NCBI RefSeq assembly: GCF_002234675.1
Contig: NC_019867.2
Span: 29,840,247-29,904,246 of the forward strand
DNA length: 64,000 nt
Origin: Oryzias latipes
Taxonomy: Eukaryota; Chordata; Actinopteri; Beloniformes; Adrianichthyidae
Direction: 5' to 3'
The position numbers and the translations under genes are program-made. How positions within the stretch are numbered: position 1 is the stretch's first letter; every line of letters starts with the position of its first letter. The notes beneath the pieces are model-generated. The model had not been told where the DNA came from. It made no database searches and worked only from the letters and a program-made list of their open reading frames with translations. Of this stretch, positions 40,031 to 52,600 are shown one piece after another.

Positions 40031-43000
40031 ATGTCCGGCCAGAGGCGCGGAAAGACCTTGATCATCACCGACGGTGAGAGCTTCGGTCCGGTTCTGATCT
40101 AAACTCGGATTCTGACGGTTTGGGTTCTCGTGAAACAGTGACGTCACTGATCTTCACGCAGAAGTTAGCTTCTGATGTAACTATGAAGGAGAAAGTTCAG
40201 GAACCGACAGTCGGTTATCTGCTGCCCAGAATCTGACACGTGACACACATGATCACATCTCCAGATCCAGTCTTCACCTCCAGAACCTTCTTAGAAGTCC
40301 TCCCCCAGGATCTGTCCTCCTTCCATCCCAACATGATGAAACAGCTTGAAGCTGCTTCCTCTCATCTGGTCTCCTGATCACATGCAGATCCACCTGCGTT
40401 TGTCCGGACTTGGGACAAGCACGTGAAAGCTCTGGACTGTGTTTCCTTGTAGTTAAATTATTTTTCCCACAGCGTACTTCTGTGATGTCTAATGTGTCTT
40501 GAATACCCAGTTTCCCCTTCTGCATTTTTGGTGTTCACCTTTCTGCACATCCCTTCAGGGGTCGCCACAGCGAATCAGCTTTCACTGATCCGCACAGGTG
40601 GAGACTTGGATAAGAGGCGAAACGTCTTCTAACTTTAAAAACCAAGTCCAGATGACATCCCCTAAACCTACTACAATGGAACCAACCTGGATGAATGAGA
40701 GTCTTCATAGACACAGGTGGAGATTGTTACACCGGATGGCCTTAAAGACACAACCTTGTATTTTACCCGGGCTGGGGACCGGCACAGGGAGACCCAGCCT
40801 TGGGCCCTGTCGTGTCTGCATACTTGGGCAGTAGCAGGAAAGGCCTTACCCAAGGACCCACTCTGGGAATCAAACCCTCGTTTTCCTTTAACACACTGAG
40901 CCATCCAGCCGCTCCAAAGTTGCCCGTTACCGTGAATAATGATGCATTAGCTTACAGTCATGTAACGTCTATTCAGCAGCCATATCTGCTAAGGCTTGTT
41001 GTATATTCCCACTTTTTTCTAATTTTCTGACATTTTTTGCTGACATGTTGGAAGTTTTCCTTGAGCTTTATGGACACACCCCTACATGTGTCATTATTAT
41101 TATAAACCTGCTCCACCTCCTGTTTGTGACATCACTGCTGCAACATGAAGGTTGGTGAGGATTTGTCGGACTATTGTCTCTATGTGAGCGCTGGACTGGG
41201 TAACCCCTCCCACTTCCTGTTCCAAACAGGAACTACCTGCTGGTTCCAAGAAACCAAAATCGCACAGATTTCTATAGAGAAATAAACAGCTGTTATTCAG
41301 AAGAAACATTCCTGATCCGATACATTTTTTTAAAAGATGATCTTGACAATACTGATTTTTTTTCACGATATTTTATCCGAGATGCGATTTATTCAGATTA
41401 TAAACGGACGAATCAGATGCCTCAGTGAAAACGTGGAACTTTCAAAACATTTGATTGACAGGTTTCGTCTAGCCCGCTTTTAGTGCAAGGGATGTGGACT
41501 TCCAACAAGCTCACTCCTGATTGGTGAGAGTTGTTGCCATAGAAACAGTAATTCAGGCCCGGACCAATCTGCTGACATCTGGTCGTAACACGGCGGCGTC
41601 CGTATTGTCAAAAAGTGGCGACTGAACTGACTTGATATGGTTGGAGCCGGCAGAAAAGCCTTTTCAACCGGTGACGTCATGCTCACTCAGTCCAGTTCTC
41701 TGATCCATTTAGGGGTTGTGACCAAACATGTAAATGAACAAATGCCAAAGCTGCGGTTAAAACATGTGAGCTGGTCTTCAGTAGAAGAAGACACAGCGTC
41801 TTCAACCTCTGACACATTCCTGTGGTCGAGCCCTAGATGCGTTCTTTGTTGAATCGACGTTTCATGACTTGATATACACGCCTGAGACCACGTGACCTGC
41901 ATTTGGCGGTTATTAACCAGGTTATCCCAAAAAAAGAAAAGGCGTATTAACAACAGACACGTTTCATTTTGACCGTTATCTAACAGAGAACAATTTCAAT
42001 GGGAAACACTGATTTCCCCTTAACTGTTTAATGGAAAGCTGTGATTCAGACCTGAAGGTCATCGCTGTCCTTCACACCTGCAGATGAGGAAGAGGAGGAG
42101 GGGCAGGCGGAGGACCTGAACCCGTTCTCCTTCAGGGAGTTCATGCGCTGGAAGACTCACGACGGAGACCCGGAGCAGGACCAGAACCAAGTGGAGGTAA
42201 GGAGACCGTGACCTACAGAGCCATGAATAGGAGGAGTGGAGGGAGGAGCCTGACGTGTTTGTGATTGGCTCAGAGGAACCTGCCTCACCTGGATGCGGAC
42301 ATCAGCAGCTGCTTCCTGTCTGAGACTCACCTGGCAACGCAGGTACGATGGCGTCACATTCGCTCCCATTTCCGTGTTCAGAAGATGTGATGAAAATGTC
42401 AATCAGGAGGAGGAGGAGTGGGGGCGGAGCTTCCAGTCAGGCGTGGAGAGCACCTCCTCCCTGTGCACTGAAGATGATGAAGAGGAGGAGGAAGAGGAGA
42501 CGCGGTGAGTCATTACTGAGGTCCACTCTCCTAAATGAGGGGTGGGGATTATGATCTTCATCTTCGGACCTCCTCCTCTTCCTACAGGTTCTCCTCTAAG
42601 CCCGAAGGACACACAGAGAACTATGAGGGAGACGATGAAACCTCCCTGGCTGAGGCTGCCCCCACCTGCAGGAGGAGGACTGCTCAGATGCAGCAGGTAA
42701 GGCCCCCCGTTATCAGCACGGCCCCCCCTTCATGCAGCGTTAATAAAGCTGTTTGTCTCAGCTGAAGGAGGAGAACCAGTCTCTGAGGAGGACGCTCAGG
42801 GAGCTGCAGAGGAGAGCCGAGGATGACCAGCGCAGGTCAGGAGCAGCCAATCACAGCGCCTCACTGCCCGGCACCTGCCTACTTACCCAGCATGCCTCTG
42901 TGCTCCTCCTGCAGGGTGACACAGCTGACAGAAGAGCTGCTGCAGAGGAGGCGTCAGGAGGAGAAGGAGGCGCAGGATCTTGAGAACATGGTTCACTCCG

Positions 43001-43459
43001 TGGAGCAGAACCTGCAGCTGATGACGGTGAGACGACGGACAGTCCTGATGGTTGATCTGACAGAGAGAGACAGGTGTTTGGTTTGAGGCAGAGTGCTCCT
43101 GAAGGACGGCGTGCTCAAAGCCACGCCCCTTTGTTCGCATTGGCTGTCCTCAGAGCAGACGAGGGGGTTGGCTGTGGATGACGTCAGGCATGAAAGCTCA
43201 CCTGAACGGCGGTGCCGACCAGAATAGAGAATCATTTCTGGAGTCAGAACGCAGACCGGCTCCAAAAGAACCAAAAGGCACACAAGCTGTGAACCATGTG
43301 GTGGTTTGATTCCTGTCTCGCTCGCCCAAGTGTCCATGGGCAAGAGAATGAACCCTCCTCCACTGCTGCTGCTGGATATGTGTTGGGAGCAGTACAGCGA
43401 AGAGAGCCATTGTCAGTGTGTGAATGTATGTGTCTGTGTGTGTGAGTGTATGTGTGTGA

Positions 43460-43500
<41 letters not shown>

Positions 43501-46489
43501 TGTGTGTGCACGGGTGAACATTAATCAGTTTAAAAATGAACCCAAACAAATGATTTCACCCAGACTCAACAGATAATGTTTAAGTGTGGTTGTTGATGAT
43601 TGCAATGGATGCTGGGTAATTCTAATGTTATTGCTGGCAATCGATTAATTCATTCCCGAGTCAAAGCTGAATGATTATTACAGCTACAATAACCTGCAGC
43701 TTCTGTTATTGTGCTTTAATTCTGTCAAATGGAGGCTTTTTTCCTGCTTCAACTAAAAGGACTGAATGGTTGATTATTATCACAGAGGGCATCGATTTAT
43801 CGGTTGTTCTATTTATAACACAAATGAAATAAATAAACTAACCTGTAAGGCACTGCGGGTCTTAAAGACCCACGCCAGTGAAAATGGTGTTTTTAAAATG
43901 ATTCTGGAGCATTTTTATGATGATGGAGGACATGGATAAAAGACGTTAAAGATCCTACTTTGGTCCCCCCCCCCCCACACTCTAACACCGTTCAGAGCAG
44001 AGCATGAAGACCCATGGTCGCCGCTTTCTGTTTTCATAATAAAACGCCTTATCTGTTCTACACAAAAATAATATTTATTCACACGCCAAAGATATCTCCT
44101 CACAAAGATTTCTGTACTCTTACTGAGTATTTTTTAGTTATTAGTACATAAACATTGTATTTGTGATTGAAGATATAAGGGAAGGAGAGGGCGAGAGGGG
44201 GGTGATGGTGGTGTGTGGGGGGGGGGGGGGGGGATCAGAATCAGCTTTATTGGCCAAGTACAGTGCATGTACCAGGAATGTGGCTTCAGTGTCTTGTGCT
44301 CTCCTGCAAACTAGAAAGAAATAAAAAAGTGTAATGGGGTAAATACAAAAAAAAGGATGAATAACAAACAAAAAAAGTAATAAAAGGTAGATATAGAAAT
44401 GAATAAACATAACTAAATAAAAATGCAGTGGTAGTTCTGGTGTTTCTGTGGTTCTGTTCCGTGTTCTTGAGTGGTCTGGAGTCAGGAGTTCATTTGAGTG
44501 ACAGCTCGGGGGAAGTAGCTGTCTTTGTGGCGAGTGGTTTTGGTTCGCATTGTCCTTAAGCGCCGCCCTGATGAGAGGAGGCTGAAGAGGCAGTGTCCGG
44601 GAGGAGAGGGGTCTTTTACGATTCTGCCAGCCCGCTTCCTGACTCTGGATCGGTACAGGTCCTGAATGGAGGGAAGGCTGGAAGGCTGGAACCAATAATC
44701 CTCTCAGCAGATCTGATAATTCTCTGCAGTCTGCTCCTGTAGTGTTTGGTTGCTGATCCAAACCAGACCGTGATGGATGCGGTCAGGACAGACTGGATGG
44801 TCAGCAGCTCCTGAGGCAGGTTGAACTTCTTGAGTTGTCACAGGAAGTAAAACCTCTGCTGAGCCTTTTTCCAGAGTGAGTCAATGTGAGAGGTCCACTT
44901 AAGGTCCTGTGGACCCCAGGAACCTGTGTGAGTCTGAAAGTTTATGTGTGGGGGGGTGTGGGGGGGTGGAGTATGTCCACTGTCATCTCCACCGTTTTAA
45001 GTGGGTTCAGCTCCAGGTGGTTCTGGCTGCACCAGAGAACGAGCCGCTCCACTTCTCCTCTGTATCATCACCGTCCGAGCTGGTCAGCATGGATGGATGG
45101 ATAGATTCTGGAGGCAAGAGTTATATTACACTTCTAAAAACCCAGTTGAGAGAGAGAGAGAGAGAGAGAGAATCAAAACATGATTCTAGTGAGAATTTAA
45201 AGGATGATGGAAAACCACTAAATAAGTAGACGCCATTTAACATAAAGTCCAGAGTGAATCTAAGGAAGCACCATCATAGAAGTTTGTCTGGTGAGACGAT
45301 ATGTGCAGACGTGTGTGATGTTTGCTTGACACATGCAGGCAGTTAGCCCATTTAATTCTGCTATCTGGGTTAACAACAATCGGCATATAGATGCGCGTTT
45401 GTGCTTCCAACACCTCCCTTCACCCCTGCACACAGGTCTGCAGATGTGAGAACTGGACTGAGTGACCCCGCCCCCCCTGGCGTTCCAAACAGGAAGTACC
45501 CGCTGACTCCAAGAAGCTAAAATCTCATAGACTTCTACAGAGAAATAAACAGCTGTCGTTCTATTGGTCAGAACAACCATTCTGTGTGTAATTCTATTTT
45601 CTGCATGCGTGTTTGTCTCTTGTTTGACAGAAACGAGCCCTTAAGGCAGAAAACACAGTTTCCAGACTGAAGGCGGAGCTTCAGCAGCTGCAGGTGAGAT
45701 CTATTAACCTCAGGTGTTCTTCTAACTGGGATCCATTCAGTTAAACTAGAATCTGCATTTAATTTATAATTACTTTGAATTTGAATCTGACGCCTTGTGA
45801 TTTGGCTAAATGCTCGTTGTCCACAAGAAGGGAATTAGTAGCAGGAAATGTTTATTTTCTCCAATGAGAGAAGAATTCATGGCAGAATTTCCAGGATAAG
45901 TCTGTAAAGTATCAATAAAGGTTTTCATTGGAGGACAATCTTACCTTCAACAGACTTTCCATCAGACCTCCACTTTGTTTTTCTCATTTTCAGATGCATC
46001 ACAGTCATGTTAGTGTTTTCTTGGGGGTCTGGTTTTTAACTTCTAAAACATCCTTAGAGATGAAACAGAACCTTTCCTGATCACAAACGCAGGTTTGGGT
46101 CAGAAGTTCTCGTTCTGTTGTGTTTCAGGGCGAGGTGCAGCGTCTGTCATCGGAGAACTGCAGCCTGAAAGCAGCAGAGTCTCAGGTCGTCATGACGATG
46201 AGGCAGAACGCCCAGGTGGCCTCCGAGTACTTGAACAAGACGACGAGCCGCGCCTACTCTTCCATCCGGTCAGTGTTTGCGTGTCCGGGTTTGGGACGGA
46301 ACCAAACTCTCCCGTTTGACAGAGTTTGTTGATTCTATTGAGTTCTTCACCTTCACGCTTTAGCTCAAGGTGATGTAAGAACACATTTCTGTGTGCAGTC
46401 AGCTGATGGGGGAAGCGGAGACTCTCCGCTTGGTGTCTCAGCTGCTTCAGTCCATCGAGAAGATCTCCAGCGTGGATGCAGAGTCCTGA
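40031..46489 (+). CDS. entr1: Endosome-associated trafficking regulator 1 (ENTR1/SDCCAG3)
   Basis: Coiled-coil protein of endosomes, centrosome and midbody; it acts in receptor recycling and cytokinesis (family knowledge). Exons: 40031-40073, 42084-42196, 42274-42342, 42407-42504, 42588-42696, 42762-42835, 42915-43026, 45631-45693, 46129-46268, 46399-46489. Phases close to 303 aa, shorter than human (about 435). Identification rests on the acidic N-terminal motif with NPFSFREFMRW, then coiled-coil segments LKEENQSLRRTLREL, ENMVHSVEQNLQLMT, KRALKAENTVSRLKAEL and NAQVASEYLNKTTSRAYSSI, and the end GEAETLRLVSQLLQSIEKIS, which align in order with human SDCCAG3. Exon 4 encodes a Glu-rich run. The start of exon 4 is the least certain border. 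It is divergent from CHEK2, probably with a shared promoter. Intron 7 (2.6 kb) holds a microsatellite, a LINE and a dispersed repeat. Confidence 0.9.
40535..40925. mobile_element. Composite repeat scraps in ENTR1 intron 1
   Basis: TTCAGGGGTCGCCACAGCGAAT and AAGAGGCGAAACGTCTTCTA are two short motifs I know from common fish retroelements. They are followed by a tRNA-SINE-like antisense end (GGGAATCAAACCCTCGTTTTC ... GAGCCATCCAGCCGCT). The pieces are juxtaposed and too short to classify firmly. Confidence 0.4.
41140..41720 (+). repeat. Dispersed repeat D, copy 1 (ENTR1 intron 1)
   Basis: It shares ordered blocks with 59030-59610 in reverse complement: CCAAACAGGAA, TAGAGAAATAAACAGC, CTTCCAACAAGCTCA, CCTGATTGGTGAGAGT, ACACGGCGGCG and GGCGACTGA. 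It has no ORF and the ends are not determined. Confidence 0.6.
43396..43512. repeat. (TG)n microsatellite, ENTR1 intron 7
   Basis: Interrupted TG/TGAATG repeats with a pure (TG) core of about 17 units at 43461-43494. Confidence 0.9.
44160..45080 (-). mobile_element. Rex1/L2-like LINE fragment, antisense in ENTR1 intron 7
   Basis: Minus-strand reading gives the C-terminal RT part: LELNPLKTVEMTVDI near 45000, then CLTAWF-type and NRLQRIIRSAERI-like regions broken by frameshifts. SGRRLRTMRTKTTRHKDS and LTPDHSRTRNRTTETPELP follow. The 3' UTR begins near 44400 with AATCAGCTTTATTGGCCAAG in the plus orientation at 44237. A 15-bp G-run lies at its edge (44218-44232). Confidence 0.6.
45145..45172. 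repeat. (GA)n microsatellite
   Basis: About 13 GA units in ENTR1 intron 7. Confidence 0.85.
45400..45600 (+). repeat. Dispersed repeat D, copy 2 (ENTR1 intron 7)
   Basis: It shares GTTCCAAACAGGAAGTACC, CATAGACTTCTACAGAGAAA and TAAACAGCTGTCGTTCTATT with copies 1 and 3, but lacks the distal half. Confidence 0.6.
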
Positions 46490-47789
46490 GCCGCTCCTCA
46501 TCCTCACGCCGCCGCCCTCAGTCATGGAACCGATCCCAGGTCAGAGGGCGGGGCCATCAACCAGGGGACGCGGATGAAGCTTCACACTGAAGATCATCAT
46601 CATCCTCTTCATGAACTTGAGCTAAAAATGGAGGTTTCTGCCTCTCCTGGTGAGAGGTGAAGCCGCCTTTCAGCAATAGATTTCAAATCGTCCGTATTTG
46701 CTGTAATCTGTCTGTTATTTGAACAGTTTTCTCAGATGTTTATCTCTCTGAGGTCATTTTGAAATGTCAGATGCGCCACTGAAAAGATGTTTTTTGAGAT
46801 CACCTTCATCCCAAACTTCAGTGGAAACCTGAAGAAGTTCCAGCTTTGGGGAAATCTGGTCCAGAGTTCAGCTTGATGCGGTTTGTGGATGTTGGACTGC
46901 CATCTAGTGGTGTGGAGTGGACTGGTCTTCCAAACTGGACCAAGCGATGAACGTATGAAGGCCTTTGACCCCGAACTCTGACCTTCAGCAGATCCCCTCC
47001 GTGCTCAGCCCCCCCTGGCAGCTGTAGATGTAAACCCGCTCATCCTGCTCTCCAGGAAAACCATTTATTTACACATCATGTTTGAGGACCACTGATCTTT
47101 GAATTCAAAGAGAGTTTTGATCTTTGAACACGCCTCCACGCCGTGTTTGCTGCTCTGCATGTGCTGATAGTGAAAACCTCAGAAAGGCCAGGCGGAGGGG
47201 CGCGCACAGGCCGCGGCTATAAACGTTCTGACATCTGTGGTTGCTATGGTTACAGGGTGTGAAGTGCTGAGTTCATGAAAACCTTTTCGTCAGGTGTTAC
47301 AGGGGGTGTGACCCCCCACTTGACTCTGAGGAATCGTGCCAAAATGCATCATTTCACCATGAAACATGCAAACAGACTGTGTCATTGCTTTATTTTTTAG
47401 AGGGAAATAAATGATGTTGAACTTTTAATGTTTTTATCAAACGTCTCACGATGCAGAATAAGAATCCTTCAGGTTTTTGGCTATAAAATGTTATGACCCT
47501 CCTTCAGAGGACTGAGCTTTGGTGGGGAGGCCTTTAGAGAGGTGGAGGGTGTTCGGGGGGGGGGGGTCATCACTCAGCCTCCACTCACAGCTGAACCGGG
47601 GAGCCGGCTCTCCTTCACCTCCCCCTAACAGAGATGGCTGAGCTTGGCCTCCATGGTTGGAGAGCAGCCGGCCATCAGAAGCTGCTGGCACCTTCCAGTG
47701 AGACAGGATTTCTGCTCTGAAGTTTGAGGCTCATTGTGAACCTCCTGTGTTCTGAGGAATGAATTTTTAACGGGTCCACATGTTCCAGC
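46490..47789 (+). other. ENTR1 3' UTR and flank
   Basis: No gene is recognised. A likely AATAAA is at 47406-47411, which would give a 3' UTR of about 920 bases. A G-run lies at 47556-47566. Confidence 0.4.
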
Positions 47790-48372
47790 GAGTGTGGAAC
47801 AACTCCAGACGACCATACTGGGCGTCTACAAAGCCGGCGTGCTCAGTACTCTCCCCTACGGCAGCGAGACGTGGAGCACCTAAGCGAGGCATGAGGAGAA
47901 GCTCAACAGCTTTCACATGAGGTGCTTGGGGCGTCTGCTGCAGATCAAGAGGCAGGACAAGGTCCCAAACAGCGAGGTGCCACAACGAGCCAACAGGAGC
48001 AGCAGGCATGCAGCACTCAGTGAGAGATGACTGAGGTGGCTGGGCCATCATGTCATGAGAATGGACGCAGGCCGCATTCCCAAAGACGACCAAGTCTGAG
48101 AGGCCGTCCAAAACGGCGCTTCAGAGACGTCTGCAAGAAGGACATGAGGCGGTGCTCTATCCACCCCAACTCATGGGAAAGTCAAGCAGACGATCGCCCC
48201 ATCTGGAGACTCGCAGTCGGGCAGCGGCCGAGCAGAACGAGAATGCAGCCCAGAAAAGAACCGGGAGGAAGCAGCAGCAGCTGCAAGAACCATCACCCTT
48301 CACCTGCACCGAGTGTGGCAGGGACTGCCATTCCAGAAACGGACTGCACAGCCGTTCCCGGTGGTGCAGGTA
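47790..48372 (+). mobile_element. LINE ORF2 C-terminal fragment with zinc finger
   Basis: Reading with a few breaks gives YKAGVLSTLPYGSETWST, HEEKLNSFHMRCLGRLLQI, LRWLGHHVMRMDAGRIPK, and at the end FTCTECGRDCHSRNGLHSRS. The block order (YGxETWT, RCLRxIL, LRWxGHVxRM) is typical of the C-terminal region of RTE-like and related fish LINEs. The final C2H2-like finger is a known companion. It is 5'-truncated with internal stops. Confidence 0.7.
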
Positions 48373-48436
48373 GATCCCCAGGGGGCTACACCATCGTCTG
48401 CTGAGGCGAACAGCTGCCGACGACGACATGTTCTAC

Positions 48437-48705
48437 AACAGGGGTACACAACCCTGGTCTGGGAGATCTACCGCCCTGTCTTGCTACGGCTTACCTGCAT
48501 CAGGTGTGTTCGGTCAGTCAGGATGAAGATACACTTAACCCTTGTGCTGTCTTGTGGGGGTCCAGATGACCCCCCCCCCCCGGGGTCATCTGGACCCCCA
48601 CAAGACAGCACAAGGGTTAATCTGCTAATCAGCAGAAAGCAGAGCACCGGAAAACTGGCAGGGTGGTGGGCGTGGAGGACCAAGCCAGGCGACTCTATAG
48701 GAACC
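48437..48705. mobile_element. Possible old hAT element hosting the piggyBac-like MITE
   Basis: CAGGGGTACACAACCCTGGTC at 48437 looks like a common hAT terminus. The right side (GGACCAAGCCAGGCG near 48679) could be its decayed inverted partner. No duplication is seen. Confidence 0.25.
48535..48620. mobile_element. Perfect 78-bp foldback MITE, piggyBac-like
   Basis: TTAA stands on both sides (48535-48538, 48617-48620). Between them two 35-bp arms starting CCCTTGTGCTGTCTTGTGGG are exact inverted complements around an eight-C loop (48574-48581). TTAA plus CCC...GGG ends is the piggyBac signature. Confidence 0.75.
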
Positions 48706-48796
48706 TAATGGGACTTTTGGTTTCCTGATGTGCAAATGTATAACGTGCACAATGCAGCCACCATGTGTTTGACGTGCGTGTGAGTGATGTGTTAAG

Positions 48797-49031
48797 GTAA
48801 AGTCCCATTATCCGTCACACACCTAGCTTTGTGACATTTGATCTCCGCATTTGACCCCTCCCCCTAAGGGGGGCGGTGAGCTGCAGACACCATTTGGTGG
48901 TTTAACCCCCCAATCTAAAACCCTTTAATGCGGATTGTCAAGCAGGGAGGCATTGGGTCCCATTTTTAGAGTCTTTGACACGACTCGGCTTGGATTTGAA
49001 CTCCCGGCCGTCCGGTCACATGACCACTGAG
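48797..49031 (-). mobile_element. tRNA-derived SINE
   Basis: Same family as 14567-14806. The plus strand reads AAAGTCCCATTATCCGTCAC, then GGTGAGCTGCAGACACCATT, TCAAGCAGGGAGGCATTGGG and GGATTTGAACTC (B box, antisense). Confidence 0.75.
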
Positions 49032-49241
49032 AAAGTGAATGGAAGGATGGATGGGTTCTGTTATTACCCATGAGCCTCCAGTCTGTAGTTTTAGTGACCA
49101 CAACCAGGCTTTTCTCTCCTTCTGTGAGCGCCGATGCTGCAGAGACTCTTCTGTTTCCGTCCTCCTCAGAGGATCAGATGTCTGCAAATCTCTGGAGAAG
49201 AACTTTCACTGCACTTCCTCTTCTCTCTGCTCGTTTCTCAT

Positions 49242-49493
49242 TGTCATAGTATTATTATGTTAAGAGTAAAAATGCAAGGAGACAACATAGATGTTGTTAT
49301 TCAGAGCACTTTTGTTATATTCCACTAGATGGCAGTGTGAGAGACCAGATGCTTTATTTTACGCTCTGTATATTCTGTTCAGCACTCTCTTTGACTGTTC
49401 TGTATGCCAGTGTGCATCGATCGTTGGCTGAGGAAATTAAAATTACAAGTTGGCTGATATCAGGTATCCTCATTTCTTCCCACACCTCCGACA
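49242..49493 (+). repeat. 5' LTR of the Gypsy element
   Basis: 252 bp, TGTCATAG ... CTCCGACA, with TG/CA ends. Followed directly by the primer-binding site TGGTGTCAGAAGTGGGA, which fits the 3' end of a leucine tRNA. Confidence 0.95.
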
Positions 49494-49666
49494 TGGTGTC
49501 AGAAGTGGGATATTAATCTTCACAAGGACGTGCCTACTTAAACTGCCGCCTGAAACGTCTTTGAACCAGCGCAAGATACGACGCTAGCTAATTAGCATAC
49601 CGGACAAGACTAATTCCTGGATGTATTACACCTTAACACAGTGAATGCATTTTTTCGGATTCTGAG

Positions 49667-52600
49667 ATGGCTGAAAGATTCCAACCTCCATGTATGGACT
49701 GGACTAGTCCTGGTGACGTACACAAGAGATTCAAGCTCTTCAAACAAAAATGTGAACTCATTTTTGAGGGTCCACTTTCCGACACAGAAGAAGACAAGAA
49801 GGTGAGACTGCTTTTGTTATGGATTGGAGATAAAGGCTTGGAAATATACAACACAGCTATTTTTGCAAATGAGGATGACAAACTTAAACTGGACCCAGTG
49901 TTTGAGAAACTTGAAGGCTACAGCAGGCCACAGAGCAACTACATACTTGCTAGATTTCAACTGAGATGCTTGAAACAAGGAGAATTACCACTGGAAGAGT
50001 TTGTAACTAAAGCCAGACTATTGATTGATGAAGGAGGATACGCACAAGAAACAAAAGAGGAAACATTGAGAGACACACTCGTGTTTGGCCTCAAATCTGA
50101 CCAAGTCAGAAGTGATGCAATCAAGCTTGGAAATGCTTTAACTTTTAAACAAGTGTATGACCTAGCCAAAGTGGAAGAGAGCACCAGAGCTCAGATGGAC
50201 ATCATAAGTAGAGGCAGCAGGCAACCAACAGATGTTCATGCAGTGAGAAGCAAGCAAAAGATGTTTGCAAGCCAACACAAGCAGCAGAAACCTCACATGA
50301 AGGAAAGTGACTTCAGAAAGGGTGAGAAACCTAACAGACAACTCAACACAAGAAAATTGCATTTTACACCAAATGGTTGCTACAGATGTGGAGGGAGTCA
50401 TCAGAGGTCAGATCCATGCCCAGCAAAATCAGCACAATGCAGATACTGCGGAAAAACTGGACATTTTCTGAAAGTATGTATAAAAAGAAACAAACAGTTG
50501 CATGAAATAAACAGTCCAGATGATATACACCACTGTGACTATGACACAGACAACACACGATCTTCAGCTACAATCGGCTCTGTCACCTCAGTTTGTGCAG
50601 TTGACACTGCATGCAAGTTTCCAGATAAACTGTTCGTCAAAGTTAAGCTAAATGACAGCTACACCATGAACATGAAGATTGACACAGGAGCAGACACTTG
50701 TATTCTGACAACAGATGATCTGCAGACTCTACCATTTGAGCCACGCATTACATCAAGTGATACCATACTAAGTGGCTATGGTGGCAGCATAATCAAAAAT
50801 GTTGGTGTTGCCGAGATCAAAGTGTCCTACAAGCAAAAGTCTATAGTGACAAAGTTCAACATTGTCAATGCCCCATCAGGGAGTCCATCAATGCTAGGAT
50901 GCAGCCAAGCACAAGAACTTGGGCTGATAACAGTCAACATTGACCACTTGAAATCAATGTCAACTCTCACCAGAGAAAAAGTATTGCAAAAATATAAGGA
51001 ATGTTTTGACAAGATAGGGAAGTTCCCAGGGGAAAAATACCACATTGAGCTTGTGGATGATCCTAAACCAGTCATTCACCCACCAAGAGCTGTGCCTGTA
51101 CACATCATGCCATTGTACAAAGCTGAACTGGAGAAGATGAAGGCAGATGACATCATTACTGAAGTCACAGAACCTACGGAATGGGTCAACTCAATCACAT
51201 GCAGAATTACCAAAGGGGAAAATGACCAGCAGAAAATCAGGCTGTGCCTCGATCCGAAGGACCTTAATAAAAACATTAAGAGAGCGCACTACCCTACACG
51301 GACAATCGATGAACTTCTACCACTCCAGCACGGGAAAAAATATTTCAGTGTCATAGACACCAAAAAAGGTTACTGGCATGAGGAGCTAGACTATGAGTCG
51401 AGCCTGTTGTGCACTTTCAACACGCCGTTTGGCAGATACAGATTCAAGCGCCTGCCCTTCGGATTGGTGGTTTCACAGGATATTTTTCAGAGGAAGCTTG
51501 ACTCCATCTTCAACAACATTGCCAACGTATCAGGCATAGCAGATGACCTGATCATATCTGGAGCCACTGAAGAGGAGCACGACGAAGCTTTCATAAAAGT
51601 CATGGAGGCAGCAAAGAAGAACAATATTGGTTTTAACTCAGAGAAACTACAGTTTAAGCAGAACAAAGTCAGCTTCTATGGACATACACTCACTGAGGAA
51701 GGGCTGCTGCCCTCAGAAGACAAACTGCAGGCTATTAAGGACATTCAAGCTCCAACCAGCACTAAGGAACTCCAAACACTTCTGGGAATGGTGACGTACC
51801 TTAACAGATTCTCAACCAAACTGGCAGAGTTAGTTGCTCCACTAAGAGAACTCAATAAAAAAAATGTCCACTTCAGATGGGAACCCCATCATCAGCAAGC
51901 TCTGGACAACATAAAAAAAGAACTGTGCACAAAGCAACTGCTCAGCTATTATGACTCTGACCCTAATACCGTAACCATCCTGCAGTGTGATGCCAGCACC
52001 CTGGGTCTCGGAGCCTGGATCAGACAAATTGATCAGCATGGGCAAGAAAAAATTGTTGGTATGGCTTCCAGATGTTTGAGCCCCACAGAATCCAGATACT
52101 CCAACATCGAGAGGGAGTGCCTCGCAGTTATGTTTGGACTAGAAAAGTTTGAATACTACCTGCTTGGAAGACAAGTAATGGTGGAAACTGACCACTCACC
52201 CCTGGAGCAGATTTTCAAGAAAAACCTTGCAGAAACTCCCACAAGACTCCAGAGATTTATTCTCAGATGCCTTAAATTTGACATTGAGGTTAAATACAAA
52301 CCAGGGCGTTCAATCCCGTTAGCAGATGCTTTGTCACGAATCTGCCAAAAGACGACAAAAGAAATAACTACAAGCAACCAGTCTGGTGTGCATTTCATAT
52401 CTACTGCTACACGACTGGTGGATGATAAAGCTGTCAGAGAAGCAATGGCGGATGACCCAATAATGAACATGCTCAAAGCCACCATCTACAAAGGCTGGCC
52501 TCAATACAGGAAGCAGTGTCCACCCGAACTGTGGGAATATTGGACATTCAGATGTGATCTTGTTTTGGAAGATGGCCTCATCCTGAAAGGTGAGAGAATT

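Noticed and set aside
44141-44761. 206-codon minus-strand frame as a host gene
   Set aside because: Its content is the C-terminal end and 3' UTR of a Rex1-like LINE followed by simple sequence.
48535-48620. Link to the medaka piggyBac-herpesvirus element Teratorn
   Set aside because: TTAA and CCC/GGG ends are common to the whole superfamily; no viral or transposase gene is present here.
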